Shown: piece by piece, positions 44,950-54,699 of the stretch
Layout of the letters: each line of letters starts with the position of its first letter
How positions within the stretch are numbered: position 1 is the first letter of the stretch
NCBI GenBank assembly: GCA_002083365.1
Contig: LVWS01000005.1
Coordinates: 62,001 to 126,000, forward strand
Direction of reading: 5' to 3'
Source of the DNA: Nitrospira sp. SG-bin1
Lineage (GTDB): Bacteria > Nitrospirota > Nitrospiria > Nitrospirales > Nitrospiraceae
DNA length: 64,000 nt
Translations under genes and position numbers: made by a program
The notes under the pieces: generated by a model
What the model saw: the letters and a program-made list of their open reading frames with translations, nothing else
Database searches by the model: none
What the model was told of the DNA's origin: nothing

Positions 44950-45036
44950 CTGCGAGTGCCGGAAAAGAACAGGACATCGAGAGATCTAACTACCCACTAT
45001 GTTAAACATCCGTCGAAAAAGAAAGGAAGCATCATC

Positions 45037-45231
45037 ATGCACGACATCGAAATTTTAGCCGTCTGGTTTGCATTAGTCATTGCAGGGATGATTCTGACGA
45101 TACTGATGCCTCGGATTGTCTCCGAGTCGCACGGGAGTGGAGCCGACCAAGAGGAGCCTCAGCGCATTTCCGCGCATCAAGGGTCACACGAGCGGGTGGG
45201 TTCAATGATTTTGATTGGAAAAGAGATATGA
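45037..45231 (+). CDS. Small single-helix membrane protein
   Basis: A 64-residue protein. The helix IEILAVWFALVIAGMILTIL starts four residues in, followed by a polar tail (GSGADQEEPQRISAHQG). The ATG at 45037 has AAAGGAAG nine bases before it. It lies 87 bases after the methyltransferase on the same strand. Confidence 0.5.
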   Translation: MHDIEILAVWFALVIAGMILTILMPRIVSESHGSGADQEEPQRISAHQGSHERVGSMILIGKEI

Positions 45232-45308
45232 ATCACGTCATTACCGATATATACGCATGATAACGCAAACACGGTAAATCCATTCCACGATGTACAAGGA
45301 GGTCCGCC

Positions 45309-46955
45309 ATGAAGTTCCATCACATCATCGGATTCGCTGCGGCTGCTCTGCTCGGCAGTGCCGCACTTAGTTCAGCCACTGAGTCGACGGCCACTCCCGC
45401 AGCCCAGGCGAACCATTCTGACATAGTTCCTCTTTATACAAACCTGGGCACCCATCATAAACGTATCTCCACTCGAGTCCCGGCCGCACAGCAATACTTC
45501 GACCAGGGTCTGCGATTCGTCTACGGATTCAATCATGCGGAGGCGATCCGTTCGTTCAGGCGCGCCGCAGAACTCGATCCCAGGTGCGCCATGTGCTACT
45601 GGGGGATCGCATTGGCCCACGGCCCGCACGTCAACGTTCCAATGGACGCGGCCAGCGGCGTCGCGGCGTATAAGGCGGTGGAGAAAGCCCTGTCGCTCAA
45701 GTCACACGCCACGGCGCCTGAGCGTGCCTACATCGAGGCGCTCGCACAGCGCTATGAGGCGAACCCACCGGCCGATAGAGCCCGGTTGGACGTGGCGTAT
45801 TCCCGTGCGATGGGGACACTCGCGAAGACTTATCCCAAAGACCTCGATGCCGCGACCCTGTACGCCGAATCGCTGATGGACCTTCGCCCATGGAATTACT
45901 GGCGCCCTGACGGGACTCCTTATCCTGGCACGAAGGACATTGTCGGCCAGCTCGAAAGGGTCCTTTCCCGCAGCCCCGATCATCCCGGCGCGTGTCATTA
46001 CTACATCCACGCGGTGGAAGCGGTGAATCCCAAGGCTGCGGTGCCGTGCGCCGAACGGCTCGCTCGGCTCATGCCCGGCGAGGGCCACATGGTCCACATG
46101 CCAGCACACATATACATCCGCGTCGGACGGTATAACGACGCCGTGCAGGCTAACCACCACGCCATTCATTCTGACGAGGTGTTCATCGAAGGGCAGCAGC
46201 CGACGGGCGTCTATCCGCTCGCCTACTACCCACACAACATCCACTTTCTCGCCTTCGCCTCCACGATGGCGGGCCGTAGTGCGCAGGCGATCGAGGCGGC
46301 CAAGACACTCACTGCCAAGGTGGACCTGAACGCTGCGCGCCAGATCGGGCTGCTGCAGGAAATGGTGCCGTACGATGTACTCACGCTCACGACGTTCGGA
46401 AAATGGGACGAGGTGCTGGCCACACCGCTTCCGCCGGAGGACCTCCGCTTCTCCTATGTCATGGCCACCTACGCCCGCGGGGTGGCGCATGCCGCCAAAG
46501 AAGAGTGGGAGGAGGCGCAAGCCGCGCTCGAGATGGTGAGGGCCGCCGACGCTGCGACGCGCGAAGGGGCCGAAGAGAAGACAGGACTCTCGATAGCCGT
46601 GCACGCACTGTCCGGCGAGATCGCAACCCGTCGCGGCGATCTCGATGCGGGGATCAATCATTTCCGGGAGGCGGCGAAAATCGAGGACGGCGGACTCTAC
46701 GCTGAACCGCCCAAGTGGTACTACCCCATTCGGCACTCGCTCGGTGCCGCGCTGGTGAAAAGCGGACATCATGCCGAGGCCGAGAAGGTGTATCGCGAGG
46801 ACCTCCGTCGCTTTCCCGAGAACGGCTGGTCCTTGTTCGGCCTCGCGCAAGCGCTCCGTGCGCAGGGGAAGGACACTGAAGCGGCCGCAACGGAAGCACG
46901 CTTTCACAAAGCCTGGCCTGACACCGACGTGACGCTGACGGCATCGAGGTTTTAG
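45309..46955 (+). CDS. Secreted TPR protein
   Basis: A 548-residue protein with signal peptide MKFHHIIGFAAAALLGSAAL and a strong site (AAGGAGG). TPR-type repeats run through it: FNHAEAIRSFRRAAELDPRC, KEEWEEAQAALEMVR, GDLDAGINHFREAAKIE and HHAEAEKVYREDLRRFPENG. Conserved pieces CAMCYWGIALAHGPHVN and HMVHMPAHIYIRVGRYNDAV occur in a family of large periplasmic TPR proteins of unknown function. The repeated His/Met residues and the CxxC could bind metal, which is inference. It is followed by a hairpin. Confidence 0.78.
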   Translation: MKFHHIIGFAAAALLGSAALSSATESTATPAAQANHSDIVPLYTNLGTHHKRISTRVPAAQQYFDQGLRFVYGFNHAEAIRSFRRAAELDPRCAMCYWGIALAHGPHVNVPMDAASGVAAYKAVEKALSLKSHATAPERAYIEALAQRYEANPPADRARLDVAYSRAMGTLAKTYPKDLDAATLYAESLMDLRPWNYWRPDGTPYPGTKDIVGQLERVLSRSPDHPGACHYYIHAVEAVNPKAAVPCAERLARLMPGEGHMVHMPAHIYIRVGRYNDAVQANHHAIHSDEVFIEGQQPTGVYPLAYYPHNIHFLAFASTMAGRSAQAIEAAKTLTAKVDLNAARQIGLLQEMVPYDVLTLTTFGKWDEVLATPLPPEDLRFSYVMATYARGVAHAAKEEWEEAQAALEMVRAADAATREGAEEKTGLSIAVHALSGEIATRRGDLDAGINHFREAAKIEDGGLYAEPPKWYYPIRHSLGAALVKSGHHAEAEKVYREDLRRFPENGWSLFGLAQALRAQGKDTEAAATEARFHKAWPDTDVTLTASRF

Positions 46956-46979
46956 AACGGAGGACTACAGAACGAGGGC

Positions 46980-47015
46980 TGGAAGGTCTTACGTCGGATC
47001 AGCGGAGGCCTTCCA
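46980..47015 (+). terminator. Hairpin after the TPR gene
   Basis: TGGAAGG (46980-46986) pairs with CCTTCCA (47009-47015). The loop is about 22 bases. It lies 25 bases after the stop and before a convergent gene. A T-tract is absent. Confidence 0.35.
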
Positions 47016-47393
47016 ACCCCTTGTTACCTTCCTGAGTGTTTGAAAAACAATATAGTGCGAGAGACCTTCTGTATCGCGTTCCATCAGTTCTCATGTTGAG
47101 ACCTCCACTCTTCCCGCCGTACCGTTTGTGCCCTTGCAGACCCACATGCTCCTTGTACGTGCGACCTTGTAACAGTACCTTCCGAGAACCTGCATTGCGG
47201 CGTGGTTGGGAAAGAGAAAAGGCCCATCAAATCGTAGAGTAGGGCGAACCTGATTCTTGAAAGATTTTCCCGCTCAGAACGTGCGGCATTGATCCACATG
47301 TGCACAAGAAAATGCTCGCGCCATAACCAAGCGCAATAGCCGGAGTCCATTTGAGATGTTGGATTTCCCTTTGATCACGAAGGATGAGATGTT
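47016..47393. other. Intergenic stretch without a supported gene
   Basis: About 380 bases between convergent genes. A minus-strand frame ending at 47227 continues out of the transporter gene in another phase and includes KWTPAIALGYGASIFLC, which looks membrane-like but is not recognised; a remnant is possible. Confidence 0.3.
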
Positions 47394-48782
47394 CTAGCGC
47401 GCCGGCGCCTCGGTTGGTTGTGCCACAGAAGACGTTGTGACCGGCGGATCGCCGCGTTTGGGACCGGGGTGCCAGCCCATGACCGCGAGCAGCACCAAGA
47501 AGCTGATGACATACGCGACTGCGACATGCCACCCGTGATAGATCCATCGGCCGACGTTCTTCGCATCCGGATACATGTTGGACAACGCAACGCCGGCCGA
47601 CGAGCCGAACCACATCATCGAGCCGCCGAACCCCACCGTGTAGGCGAGCATACCCCAGTCGTAGCCGCCTTGTTTCAGCGCGAGCGCGGTGAGCGGAATG
47701 TTGTCGAACACCGCGGAGATGAAACCGAGCCCCATGGCCGATTGCCAGGAGGCGGTCGGCAATTTTTCCACCGGCATCATCGAGGCGCAGGTGACCAGTG
47801 CGAGCAGAAAAATCGTCCCTTTCGTCGCGTCGGGTAACAGACTCCAATCCGGTTTGCGTAACGGCGCCGAGACCAGGATCGCCAGTGCCACGGCCACGCC
47901 GATGAATGGGAAATGATCGGCGATCTCAGGGTGTACCAAGTTGATGTACACGTTGGTGGAAATCGCCGCCACCAAAATGAACGCCACAATACCGACGCGG
48001 CCCCAGTCCACATGCGTGCCACCGGGCTCATAGGCTATCAGCGGCGAATACTTGTTCTGCTGCAACGCAGCCGGGACACCGAACAGGACCAGTGCGACCA
48101 CCGCGGCGACATACGCGTGGAATACGTCGGCCGGGCTCACGCCGTCGATCCACATCATCGTGGTCGTTGTGTCGCCTACCACGCTGCCCGAACCGCCCGC
48201 ATTGGAGGCGGCGACGATCGCGGCGAGGTAACCGATGTGGACCTTGCCGCGAAAGACGGTGTGTGCCATTGTGCCCCCAATCAGCGCTGCGGCGATGTTG
48301 TCGAGAAACGAGGACAGCACGAACACCGTCGCGAGCAACGCGAACGCACCCTTCGCTTGCCCCGGTAGGTACTTTGGCAGCACCGCGGGAACATGGCTGT
48401 CTTCGAAATGCTTGGACAGCAACGCAAAGCCCAGTAACAGGCACAGCAGATTGGAAAGAATGACCCATTCATGGGCCAGGTGGCTGACCAAGCCCGACAC
48501 GCCATCGCCGGTCTTGAACCCGGTGAACGCCAATTTGTACAGCGCGATCGTTGTGAGTCCGGTGAGCGCCACCTGCAGCGTGTGGTGGTGGAACAGCGCG
48601 ACACCGAGCAGCGTGAGGGCGAACAAGATGAAATCGAACGGGATGCCAAACGCGGTGGGTGGGTCGGTCGCCGCGACGGCGAACGACGGGGCGAACCATA
48701 ACATGAACACGGTTCCGGCGATGACCAGCCGCGGACCGATGCCCGTGCGCGACGACGGAATCTTCTGCTCTTCAAGGCGCAT
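47394..48782 (-). CDS. Ion transporter superfamily protein (NhaD/CitT/ArsB-like)
   Basis: A 462-residue membrane protein with about 12 helices. It carries the two inverted motifs of this superfamily: FVLSSFLDNIAAALIGGTMA and FISAVFDNIPLTALALKQGG, each with the DN pair at the membrane centre. AASNAGGSGSVVGDTTTTMM and FGGSMMWFGSSAGVALSNMY complete the pattern. Na+/H+ exchange fits this group, and would suit an organism with a sodium-pumping Nqr 7 kb away; the substrate is inferred, not shown. Confidence 0.82.
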   Translation of the reverse strand: MRLEEQKIPSSRTGIGPRLVIAGTVFMLWFAPSFAVAATDPPTAFGIPFDFILFALTLLGVALFHHHTLQVALTGLTTIALYKLAFTGFKTGDGVSGLVSHLAHEWVILSNLLCLLLGFALLSKHFEDSHVPAVLPKYLPGQAKGAFALLATVFVLSSFLDNIAAALIGGTMAHTVFRGKVHIGYLAAIVAASNAGGSGSVVGDTTTTMMWIDGVSPADVFHAYVAAVVALVLFGVPAALQQNKYSPLIAYEPGGTHVDWGRVGIVAFILVAAISTNVYINLVHPEIADHFPFIGVAVALAILVSAPLRKPDWSLLPDATKGTIFLLALVTCASMMPVEKLPTASWQSAMGLGFISAVFDNIPLTALALKQGGYDWGMLAYTVGFGGSMMWFGSSAGVALSNMYPDAKNVGRWIYHGWHVAVAYVISFLVLLAVMGWHPGPKRGDPPVTTSSVAQPTEAPAR

Positions 48783-49693
48783 GACGCTCCCCCTGCTTCG
48801 CGTTGATCATAGCGATGCGAAGGAGCGAGCCTACTACCATCGCAAAGCGGTCATCGTGCAAGCACCCAATCAGGCGACTGTCGACAAGAAGTGTGTTGAA
48901 TTTCGGGGGCATGGGACGGCGGTTGGAGCCCATTCTCAGCTTTACCCCCGAACCCCCAACCTCTATCGTTGGCCGAGAGTACGGCTGTTCGTCTTTTCGG
49001 TGGATCAAGAATTGTCGAACGGGAATCGTGAATGTCCCGCCGAATTGTAGGTCCAGAGGTCGTGGTTCGAAGTGACAACCGGACGATCCAGACACACCGG
49101 AAATCGAAACGAAACCAGAAGCTACACAGGCAGGTGAGTGAAAATCAAGGCAAACTTTCCGTCACTCTGCAATCAAACGCCCGTAGGTCCAGCCGTCTTC
49201 TCGATGTCGGTCAACGGATCACAAAGAAACGAGCGGAGCCGCACGCCAAGATAGTGAAAGGGCTGGCAGTGATACACGAAAGAAAGTGGAGCTGGCGAAG
49301 AACGCGGTAGAAGAAAATCGAGGAATGTACGTCTTCATCAACAACCGCGGCGAAGGGAATGTGTGCCTGACGATTCAAGTACTACCGAATGCGCTGTAAG
49401 CCGAGAAGGCGTGAGCGTCGGTTTTTTGAGGACCCTCATGAGTGCAGAGCGGATGACTAAATCAACCGGGGTGTTCGTTTATAGTGACGCATCAGATCAG
49501 CAGTCCTGGCGATGTTCCTAAGAGCACACCAAGAGGGAGGAATGCTGGCGGGGTCTTGCATTCGCAGTCGCACAGCACAACGCTCTGCAACAAGCGCTCG
49601 TGCCGCAGTTGTTCCCTTTGTTGGAACCTTTCCATAGTGGACTTCGGTCCACTGCATGGAGCCGCCATCGAGAGGTGCTATACTTTATCTGTA
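48783..49693. other. Gene-poor stretch with one gene remnant
   Basis: About 900 bases. Plus-strand frames at 48803 and 49032 are not protein-like. A DUF72-like remnant at 49274-49399 is the only recognisable piece. The rest looks like eroded DNA. Confidence 0.35.
49274..49399 (+). pseudogene. Probable C-terminal remnant of a DUF72/YecE-family protein
   Basis: Forty-one codons before a TAA read TRKKVELAKNAVEENRGMYV followed by FINNRGEGNV and LTIQVLPNAL. The tail FxNNxxEGNAPLT with leucines is that of DUF72 proteins. The upstream part of the gene is gone or unrecognisable. Confidence is limited by shortness. Confidence 0.35.
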
Positions 49694-50104
49694 ATGAAAA
49701 GCCGCTCCCATCGCATGAGGAAGAGCATATGGGCAACTCTCATCTGCGCGCATGTGACAGTGCTTTGCCTCGGCTTCTCGACGGCTCAGGCACAAGCCCC
49801 AATTTCCATTGCCACCGTCATAAAAGAATCTGCGGCTTATCAACTTCGCATCGTCACATTGCGCGGCTCAATCACAGACCTTGAAGCACTACCACCCTAC
49901 ATGACACGCCGAGGACCTGTCGTAGGAGCTTGTCTGTTTACTTTGAAAGATGGCACTGGTTCTATTGAAGTTGAGGTCGATCGAGATTGCGCGGAATCCG
50001 TAGACAGAACATGGCGCCAGAACTATATCGTACGAGGGATACTTCAGATGCAAGGCTCCAAGATTTTTCTTCTTGCCACCGAGGTGCGACGGGGCGACGA
50101 ATGA
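49694..50104 (+). CDS. Periplasmic OB-fold-like protein
   Basis: A 136-residue protein with a signal peptide (SIWATLICAHVTVLCLGFSTAQA). The mature chain has the OB-like order of strands: YQLRIVTLRGSITDLEAL, GACLFTLKDGTGSIEVEVD, NYIVRGILQMQGSKIFLLA. The same layout occurs at 17735-18154, so the two may be distant paralogues. The ATG at 49694 is used; an internal ATG at 49715 is possible. A strong hairpin follows the stop. Confidence 0.6.
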   Translation: MKSRSHRMRKSIWATLICAHVTVLCLGFSTAQAQAPISIATVIKESAAYQLRIVTLRGSITDLEALPPYMTRRGPVVGACLFTLKDGTGSIEVEVDRDCAESVDRTWRQNYIVRGILQMQGSKIFLLATEVRRGDE

Positions 50105-50105
50105 G

Positions 50106-50133
50106 GGGTCGCTCTCGCAAGCGAGAGCGACCC
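50106..50133 (+). terminator. Perfect 13-bp hairpin after the OB-fold gene
   Basis: GGGTCGCTCTCGC and GCGAGAGCGACCC are exact complements separated by AA, one base after the stop. The stem is very stable. No T-tract follows, so it may act as a barrier between the gene and the decayed Kelch-like gene opposite. Confidence 0.5.
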
Positions 50134-50159
50134 AGGGGCCTATTGGCTGAGCGGGTAGG

Positions 50160-51142
50160 CTAGTACTGAGTCTGGGCGTGCCCCCCGCTTCGATTGGCGT
50201 TCAATGTGCCGGTGCTCAGCAGCGCACCAGTATTACTTCGGATCTCCCACGTCGTTGGAGATCCCGCCCCTCCCGTAATGAACAAATTTCCCGTCGTTTG
50301 TACATCAGCTTTGTGATCATAGCGATTGATGGTGAGCGTTCCAGTCGACACCGCACCTCCACTGCTGTTACGAATTTCCCACGACGTGAAAAATGGTTGG
50401 CCGCCCACAATCATGGTATTGCCGGTGGTGAACAGGTTGCAGGTAAACGAATCCGTTCTTGTCGTCGAAAGTGACCCGTTGCTCACCAGTGCACCGCTCC
50501 CGTTTCGGATCTCCCAGGTCGTATTGCATTTGTTCCCCCGCCCAAGAACACATTTCCGTTAGGAAGTAGGACATCGCAGTGCCCATTTCGAAGTGCCCAG
50601 AGGGAACCCGTCGAGACAAGCCCTCCGGTGCTATTTCGGATTTCCCACGTTCCACCTGAGGCGCTGCCTCCTACGATGAGCACATTGCCGGAAGTGAGGA
50701 GCGTGGTGGAGTGAGAGGCACGACTCGCCCATAAAGACCCTGAACTGACCAGGGCTCCTGCACTGGTTCGAATTTCGTAGGTACCAGGGCTCGCAATTCC
50801 TCCGACGATCAACACGTTGCCGGTTGTCAACAGCGTGCAGGTATGAGAACCGCTCCTGGTTGCATTCAACGTTCCCGTACTCACAAGCGCACACCCGCTG
50901 TGTTGCGAATTTCCCAGGTAGTGGCGGACAGTACACCTCCTGCCAACATGATGTTCCCTGTTGAAAGTTTGACGCCACAATGAGCGGCACGGTTTGCGCT
51001 CAACGATCCACTGCTGACTAGTCCCCCGGTGGCATTTCGAATTTCCCAGGTCGCTGGAGATGTTTGCCCGCCTGAGATCAAATTGTTGGCTGCCCATGAC
51101 GAGAACGGGCCACACCAAAGGCGAGCAGTATAGTACTAACTA
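50160..51142 (-). pseudogene. Kelch-like repeat protein, frameshifted and cut by IS630
   Basis: Seven repeats of 44-45 residues occur, each with the core TTGNVLIVGG, then TWEIRN and SGALVSTGSL. They lie in three different frames: about 51081-50890, about 50890-50530 and about 50510-50160. One shift falls in a G-run near 50530. Upstream, the start and signal peptide (MRRYGLLVSTILLAFGVA) continue on the other side of the IS630 element at 52246-52264. The parent was a secreted beta-propeller protein. Frameshifts plus an insertion in the signal peptide make it a pseudogene. Confidence 0.75.
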
Positions 51143-52186
51143 GTGGCCTGTAACAGACAAAGTGGGAGTAATCCGACGCCGCGGGTCGGTATGCGTCCAT
51201 TTCACGGGTTTCGCAGCTCGATTGTAGTGGCGGATATACCGCATCAGTTTCCGTTTGAGATCGTGCTGAGACGTGAAGATGCCGCGCGCAATCACATCAC
51301 GCTCGATCTTGGCGAACCACAGTTCGACTTGGTTGAGCCAGGAGGAGTACGTGGGCGTGAAATGTAGACGGACCGTAGGATGGTCACGCAGGAAGACGTC
51401 CACCTGTTTGGTCTTATGCGCCGAGAGATTGTCGAGGATAAGGTGCAGCGCTTGCCCACGCGGCTGATGGGCCACCAGGTCGGTCAAAAACGCGACGAAC
51501 TCCGCCGAGGTGTGTCGCTCGGCGGTACGCCCGAGCACCGTACCGCTGCGAGTCTCGAATGCAGCATAGAGCGAGAGGGTGCCGTGACGGGCATATTCAA
51601 AGCCATGCCGCTCGACACGACCGGGCGACAGCGGCAACACCGGATCCAGCCGATCCAATGCCTGGATCGCCGTCTTCTCATCCACACAGAAGACGGCGGC
51701 ATGCTGCGGCGGATTCACGTACAGCCCAATGATATCGGCCGCCTTGCGCTCGAAGTCGGGATCGTCCGACGCCATGTACCGCTTGAGGCGATGCGGTTTG
51801 AGGCCATGCCGGGCCCAGACCCGGGCCACCATCATATGAGAGATCCGCAGCGCCTTCGCCAATCGCCGCGTACTCCAGTGCGTCGTCCCGTCCTGTGGTC
51901 CCCGGCGAGTCCAGTCCAGAATCTTGGCGTCCAGCTTGGGGGTGAGCACTGTGGGGGACTGTCCCCGATGCCGACTGTAGAGGCCTGCCAGTCGTTCGGT
52001 CGCAAAACGGTGACTCCAGCGGGCAATGTAACTATCGCCGCAGCAGAGGTGCCTGCGAATCTGCGCCCAACTGGCGCCCTTGGCCAACAAGATAATACAC
52101 CGGGCCCGCCGGGCCTCATCCGCTCGACCTTTGCGACTGCGGCTGCGCCGTTCCAGCTCCCGTCGTTCCACGTCTGTCAGGATCAT
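51140..52186 (-). CDS. IS630 family transposase
   Basis: A 348-residue transposase. An N-terminal HTH (DSYIARWSHRFATERLAGLY) precedes the DDE catalytic domain: VFCVDEKTAIQALDR, LHLILDNLSAHKTKQVD and SSWLNQVELWFAKIERD, the D, D and E residues of the family. The frame is complete in a single phase. Its stop codon is completed by the TA target site plus the flanking base. The element appears intact and possibly active. Confidence 0.93.
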   Translation of the reverse strand: MILTDVERRELERRSRSRKGRADEARRARCIILLAKGASWAQIRRHLCCGDSYIARWSHRFATERLAGLYSRHRGQSPTVLTPKLDAKILDWTRRGPQDGTTHWSTRRLAKALRISHMMVARVWARHGLKPHRLKRYMASDDPDFERKAADIIGLYVNPPQHAAVFCVDEKTAIQALDRLDPVLPLSPGRVERHGFEYARHGTLSLYAAFETRSGTVLGRTAERHTSAEFVAFLTDLVAHQPRGQALHLILDNLSAHKTKQVDVFLRDHPTVRLHFTPTYSSWLNQVELWFAKIERDVIARGIFTSQHDLKRKLMRYIRHYNRAAKPVKWTHTDPRRRITPTLSVTGH

Positions 52187-52243
52187 GGCGTCCTCCCTTG
52201 TGGACGCCCAGTATACACTACCGTTTCAGTTGTTACATGCCAC
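51143..52243. mobile_element. IS630-family insertion sequence
   Basis: An 1101-base element. The ends are inverted: GTGGCCTGTAACA (51143 onward) and TGTTACATGCCAC (52231-52243), differing at one base. TA flanks both ends (51141-51142 and 52244-52245), the target duplication expected for this family. It carries one transposase gene and lies inside the start of the Kelch-like gene. Removing it with one TA restores an uninterrupted signal peptide. Confidence 0.9.
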
Positions 52244-52245
52244 TA

Positions 52246-52264
52246 GTAGCCCATAACGACGCAT
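52246..52264 (-). pseudogene. Displaced first codons of the Kelch-like gene
   Basis: On the minus strand, ATG at 52264 follows GGAGGTGCCGT and reads MRRYGL before the IS630 boundary. The coding sense resumes on the other side of the element as LVSTILLAFGVA. The insertion is thus at codons 6-7. Confidence 0.7.
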
Positions 52265-52361
52265 ACGGCACCTCCTTGGTAGGCGGGATGGCATGTCACT
52301 CTCTGCTTCACAACAGTGAAGCACCGCGTCGTTGCCAATCCGTAAACGACGCGTCAGGTCG

Positions 52362-53537
52362 TTATACTGACGAACTGGAGCGCTGCCCTGTTGCGTCAGT
52401 AGAAGTTGTGCTTGGTTGATTTTGACGCAAATCGCAGGATTCGACCGGAACAGGCGCCTGATTGTGCTCCGTCAATACCACCAATTCGTCCTGCTCAACC
52501 AGAACGCACAGATCATTGCCTTGACGATGGGGAGATGGTCCAACCCGTTCTATGGAAGGAAGCTCTCCGCGGAATGTATACGTGCGCACCGTCCCGTCTC
52601 GGTCATGAATGACGTCAATCCCGCTTCCAAACGACGATCGATACTCCAAAACGATATCGTTTCCAGCGTGACCATCGGTGTCGGTCAGAAGAACAACGCG
52701 ACCGTCGATCCAGGAGGAGTTGGAATACTTTGTGACCTGTTGGGTAGCGTCATGAATGACGCATACGCAATGCAAAGTGTCCCCTACGTTCTGAATTTCA
52801 AGAACGAGTTCCGTGCCGGGTCTGCCATCGGTATCCTCAAGCCGTAGTGATTTGACCGAGGACCACCCTGAATCCTGATAGGAATAAATGTCTCCGTTTC
52901 GATCATGAACGACACAGACACAGCCCAGGGCTCCTTGGGGATCTTTCACCAGCAGGACAAGCTCTTTTCCCGCAAGCCCATCGGTATCCTCAACCACATG
53001 GACGGCAATGGATTTCCATCCGGTGTCTTGATAGGTCGCGATTGTGCGATTGGCATCATGCACGACGCACAAGCACAGGAGATTTCCCTCACCATCCAGC
53101 GCTTGGAGAATCACTTCTGCACCGTCTCGTCCATCGGTATCTTGGACGTCGAGGATGCGAACGCCGATCCAATTTGGCTCCGAATAAACGATGTGTTCAT
53201 TGGTTCGTCCTCGCAAAATGCAGACCTTGCTGTTGTGGCAGATTTCGACCGCATCCAGTACCTTGTCTCCGTCTGTATCGGCTTGCATGAAACTGATATC
53301 ACTCACGACCACGCTGCTGTTGGGTTTCGGACGATCAGAGGCGACCTTTCCGGGCAAGCCCTGCTCCATGGCTTAGAACGCTGGACTGTGAGATGTTGGT
53401 GAGAACTCACCCGCAGGAATGGTTAGCTGCGGCAGGGAAGGCGTATCGTTCTGCGTGCAACTGACGCCTGTAACGACCACGAAGAACAGATGGAGCAACC
53501 ATTTTCGTGTTAGCCCGCAGTCGCCAGCACGACACAT
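52362..53537 (-). pseudogene. Repeat lipoprotein with an in-frame stop codon
   Basis: From ATG 53537 the frame encodes a lipoprotein-type signal (WLLHLFFVVVTGVSC) and PSLPQLTIPAGEFSPTS, then TAA at 53373-53375. One codon later an ATG (53369) continues in the same frame for 335 residues. These include Asp-rich repeats of about 48 residues: ADTDGDKVLDAVE, DTDGRDGAEVILQ, DTDGLAGKELVLL, DTDGRPGTELVLE and DTDGHAGNDIVLE. The layout recalls calcium-binding or FG-GAP/VCBS-type surface proteins. A single nonsense change appears to separate the secretion signal from its domain. Translation of the 335-residue part alone is possible but would lack export. Confidence 0.55.
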
Positions 53538-54161
53538 GTTCACTCGTATCCATTTCTTTTTTTGGGTTGCGTACGCTCAGTCTCTTAGAACACTCGGAGA
53601 TGATGGATTGTCGTCAGTTCTTCCCTCGCTTCTAACTCCGGAGGTGTCGTGAGCATTCAATCGGCAACCTATTACTTATAAATAGGTATAATTAGTATTG
53701 CTTAATAGGCCAATTATGACTCAATGTCAATAAGGCCGAACGGCCTTTAAAACTCTTCGCATCGAGGTAAACGGATCTGTCCTGAGAGGCGTATCGCACG
53801 TGATCGTAATTCTCAAAGAAATTGACTACCTAAGCCGCCCGAGATATCAGGCGCGCATGAGCCTCATCCTTCGCGCGTTCTCTATTTCGGCGAGTGTCGA
53901 CAGCAACAATTACAGATACGACATTTCATGATCACACGATGGCGAAACTGTTTGTGGGCTTCAATCCGAGACCGTTTCCACCACAGGTACGGGAACCTCT
54001 GCAAGGCGTGTGATGAAGAGAACTCGAAGGGGAATATGTCGAAGACAACTCGGCGAGACTTCTGAAAGGCGCTTTACTGGAGATACAGAGGGGACATCAC
54101 TATCACCCGGCTTTCCGTTCAATGAGTGCGATTGGCTTAAAATGTTGCGTCCAAACTCGAG
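53538..54161. other. AT-rich intergenic stretch without a supported gene
   Basis: About 620 bases, with an AT-rich core near 53650-53720. No frame of protein-like quality was seen and no repeat. It may hold the promoter of the split lipoprotein. Confidence 0.3.
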
Positions 54162-54593
54162 TCATTTGACCAGCGTGACGGGGACCTGGGACAGATGGAC
54201 GACCTTGGTGGTGACCGAGCCCATCACGAGCCCAGCAATACGTCCAAGTCCACGCGATCCCATGACAATTTCGTCGGCCCCAACTGCCTTGGCACACTCC
54301 ACAATCTTTTCGGCGGCATCGCCTTCCGCCGTACTGCTCTCGAACGCCACGCCCGACGAGCGCAGCACTTGCTCCGCCGGCTCAAGAATCTCGCGATTAT
54401 ACTGCGCTGCCATTTCCGCTGCTTTCTTGTCGCCCATGTAGACCTGGATTTCGCCGTAAACCCGTAGCGGGGAGTGCACAGTCACGAGATGCACGCGACC
54501 TTGTGGTTTTTCACGTACTCGCTCAACGGCAAGATGTAGTGCACGCATCGCGCTCTCCGAGCCGTCGACCGGAACCAAGATTGTGTTAGGCAT
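54162..54593 (-). CDS. Universal stress protein (UspA family)
   Basis: A 143-residue protein. The start MPNTILVPVDGSESAMRALH and the C-terminal GADEIVMGSRGLGRIAGLVMGSVTTKVVHLSQVPVTLV form the UspA nucleotide-binding fold, with the G-x2-G-x9-G-S/T pattern of ATP-binding members. The ATG at 54593 has an AGAGG site; the frame extends to 54683 without support. These proteins act in stress survival by ATP-dependent signalling. Confidence 0.88.
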   Translation of the reverse strand: MPNTILVPVDGSESAMRALHLAVERVREKPQGRVHLVTVHSPLRVYGEIQVYMGDKKAAEMAAQYNREILEPAEQVLRSSGVAFESSTAEGDAAEKIVECAKAVGADEIVMGSRGLGRIAGLVMGSVTTKVVHLSQVPVTLVK

Positions 54594-54699
54594 AACGGCC
54601 TCTTTCAAGCCAGTGGCGACCAATTCTATAAGATCGGTATATCTTATATCTCGCGAATGCAAGTAGCCAGTGCATAAATTCACCGACGGCGTGGTTGTC

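Noticed and set aside
45702..46907. A 401-codon open frame on the minus strand
   Set aside because: Antisense to the TPR protein, which has a signal peptide, a strong ribosome site and clear repeats.
51380..52246. A 288-codon open frame on the plus strand
   Set aside because: Antisense to the IS630 transposase with its DDE residues.
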